DNA of 17,708 nucleotides from Deltaproteobacteria bacterium (GTDB lineage Bacteria > Desulfobacterota > Desulfarculia > Adiutricales > Adiutricaceae): contig JAIRNQ010000375.1 of the NCBI GenBank assembly GCA_031257955.1, forward strand, positions 1 through 17,708, read 5' to 3'. The number at the start of each line of letters is the position of its first letter. Positions within the stretch are counted from its first letter, which is position 1. Position numbers and translations under genes: made by a program. This document shows, one piece after another, positions 16,836-17,708 of this stretch. The notes under the pieces were generated by a model that ran no database searches, was not told the DNA's origin, and worked only from the letters and a program-made list of their open reading frames with translations.

Positions 16836-17040
16836 TTAATGGCGACAGAGAAAAATTTGAATATATTGGTGTTTTGCGGATATGTTCAATTTAAAATTTC
16901 TTAGGCAAAGGGGGCCGCTCAACAATTCCCCTTCGTTCACCGCTATTAGCCGCAGACCACACTCGGCGAGCGTTTCCATATACAGCTGACATGGAGGTAA
17001 TCGCGCCCGAAACGGCACATGTCCTTTACGACGATCTGCC
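16836..17040 (-). pseudogene. Serine recombinase (resolvase) relic, frameshifted
   Basis: On the minus strand one frame reads QIVVKDMCRFGRDYLHV (from 17038), the conserved VKDxSRFGRDYLxVG core of serine site-specific recombinases. The continuation lies in the next frame: YMETLAECGLRLIAVNEG (about 16982-16929), matching RYxExxxxxxGVRFIAVNDG. One missing base between them (near 16983) restores the family alignment. After that, CLRNFKLNISAK loosely follows the APFRNxxNEWYAK helix and a stop ends the frame at 16836. The catalytic Ser region is not found upstream, and an in-frame stop lies before position 17040. It is a dead fragment of a mobile element or phage integrase. Confidence 0.72.
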
Positions 17041-17323
17041 CATGGTTACGAAAACTCGGTTGTAATGGGTCTTGTCATAAACGATAAGACCAGAAGGATT
17101 AAGGCATGGGAATGCGAGGGAGGACTGGTTGCCAGGCCGGAGGCGACGTCTGGGCCAAGGCCGGACGGGACCAGGAAACCGGCCAATCCGAAAGCGGAAG
17201 ATGACGAGGGATCTGGGCCGCGGACGGTTTGAACTAAAAGCTACCAGCGACGAGCGAGGTCGTTTTCAAAGTTTGGCCGGGCTGCCTTTTAGGGAGGTGA
17301 AATTCAGACTCCCTGGCCCGCTC
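17041..17323. other. Stretch between recombinase relic and repeat element, no gene seen
   Basis: The sequence is purine-rich on the plus strand. A 78-codon plus-strand frame (17129-17365) starts with a run of Arg and Gly, lacks a ribosome binding site, and runs through the inverted-repeat element. I do not regard it as a gene. The stretch may include decayed mobile-element sequence. Confidence 0.4.
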
Positions 17324-17418
17324 GTGAACGCTTACAAGAAAAACCAAAATTGCAATTTTCTATAGTCCGACAAATTGGTAAACCTTTAATATATTTACCA
17401 AATATCTTAAGCGTTCAC
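17324..17418. repeat. 95-bp element with nested inverted repeats
   Basis: The outer arms GTGAACGCTTA (17324-17334) and TAAGCGTTCAC (17408-17418) are perfectly complementary over 11 bp. Inside are the 14-bp palindrome AAAATTGCAATTTT (17346-17359) and a second inverted repeat TTGGTAAA (17375-17382) with TTTACCAA (17394-17401). The interior is AT-rich while the flanks are not. It could be a MITE, a recombination site or a regulatory region. No clear target-site duplication is seen. Confidence 0.7.
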
Positions 17419-17574
17419 CGGACGATCTTGGTTAACCTCCAAGCCTCGGCCATTGGGCGCGACATTTCATAGGGGATTGTGGTCCGTAACCGAACTTGAT
17501 GTCGTAGGCGCATGATACCTTGCGGGACAATTGGACGATTGGGTTCCCAGCCAGCTACAGGCACCATCCTGGCC

Positions 17575-17708
17575 TTACTTCGGACCAAAAACCGCCTTAA
17601 CTTCGGTGCCATGGTCATAAATTGTCATCCCCAGGTAAATAATCTCTTTGGCCTCGCTGCCGATAACTTGGTGATATTTCCTTTTGGTTATATCTTCAAG
17701 GGCCGTTT
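17575..17708 (-). CDS. C-terminal end of a probable PD-(D/E)XK (DUF1703/AAA-ATPase-like) protein, cut by window edge
   Basis: The last 43 residues of a minus-strand gene that enters from beyond 17708 and stops at TAA 17577-17575. It contains ALEDITKRKYH followed by KEIIYLGMTIYDHG and ends EVKAVFGPK. The pattern AL-x2-I-x3-xY, then a hydrophobic strand ending in LG and a strand, is typical of the C-terminus of the large family with an AAA-ATPase-like domain and a DUF1703 PD-(D/E)XK nuclease-like domain. That family is common in anaerobic and host-associated bacteria, its role is unclear, and it is often mobile. The ATPase part lies outside the window, so the call rests on a short tail. Confidence 0.55.
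   Translation of the reverse strand, partial: TALEDITKRKYHQVIGSEAKEIIYLGMTIYDHGTEVKAVFGPK

Noticed and set aside
16836..17018. Intact 60-aa protein MPFRARLPPCQLYMETL...
   Set aside because: Its N-terminal part is the wrong frame of the recombinase core; the reading only makes sense as a frameshifted relic.

Overview
The window comes from a Gram-negative (diderm) bacterium. It carries lipid A genes (lpxD, fabZ, lpxA), the periplasmic chaperone Skp, a prepilin peptidase, a chemotaxis CheY and a sigma-54 activator. The gene set, the GGCC-rich codon use and the prominence of sigma-54 fit a Desulfobacterota/deltaproteobacterial lineage, but that is inference: no rRNA or lineage marker is present. 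By my tally only about 70 % of the window is coding. Gaps of 300 to 1100 bp hold minisatellites, hairpins, AT-rich blocks and gene relics, which suggests an eroding or host-adapted genome.

Layout. Positions 1-3394 (minus strand) carry an envelope operon read skp > lpxD > fabZ > lpxA (lpxA is cut by the window edge). Its spacers are unusually long: a hairpin cluster, four 74-bp tandem repeats that include the lpxD stop codon, and about three 36-bp repeats. Positions 3395-7622 carry four plus-strand genes separated by wide gaps: an exported protein of unknown function, cheY, a pilD-type prepilin peptidase, and an unrecognised 181-aa protein with a full-consensus sigma-54 promoter upstream. A duplicated terminator and an AT-rich island (about 8025-8405) follow. 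carA-carB (8715-13635) sits behind a sigma-70-like promoter overlapped by a 16-bp dyad; CarB ends in two consecutive MGS regulatory domains instead of one. Next come a GAF/AAA+/Fis-type sigma-54 activator (13949-15511), a bidirectional terminator, and a convergent WaaE/KdtX-like glycosyltransferase (15627-16445). The last 1.2 kb holds a frameshifted serine-recombinase relic, a nested inverted-repeat element, and the C-terminal end of a probable PD-(D/E)XK (DUF1703-type) protein running off the edge.

How it fits together. Skp, LpxD, FabZ, LpxA and the glycosyltransferase all serve outer-membrane and LPS construction. CheY and PilD point to motility and a type IV pilus or type II secretion system. 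CarAB feeds pyrimidine and arginine synthesis. The sigma-54 activator and the sigma-54 promoter at 6978-6993 may be regulator and target, but nothing in the sequence proves that link. The best candidates for something new are the double-MGS CarB, the sigma-54-controlled orphan protein, and the variable-repeat spacers inside the lipid A operon.
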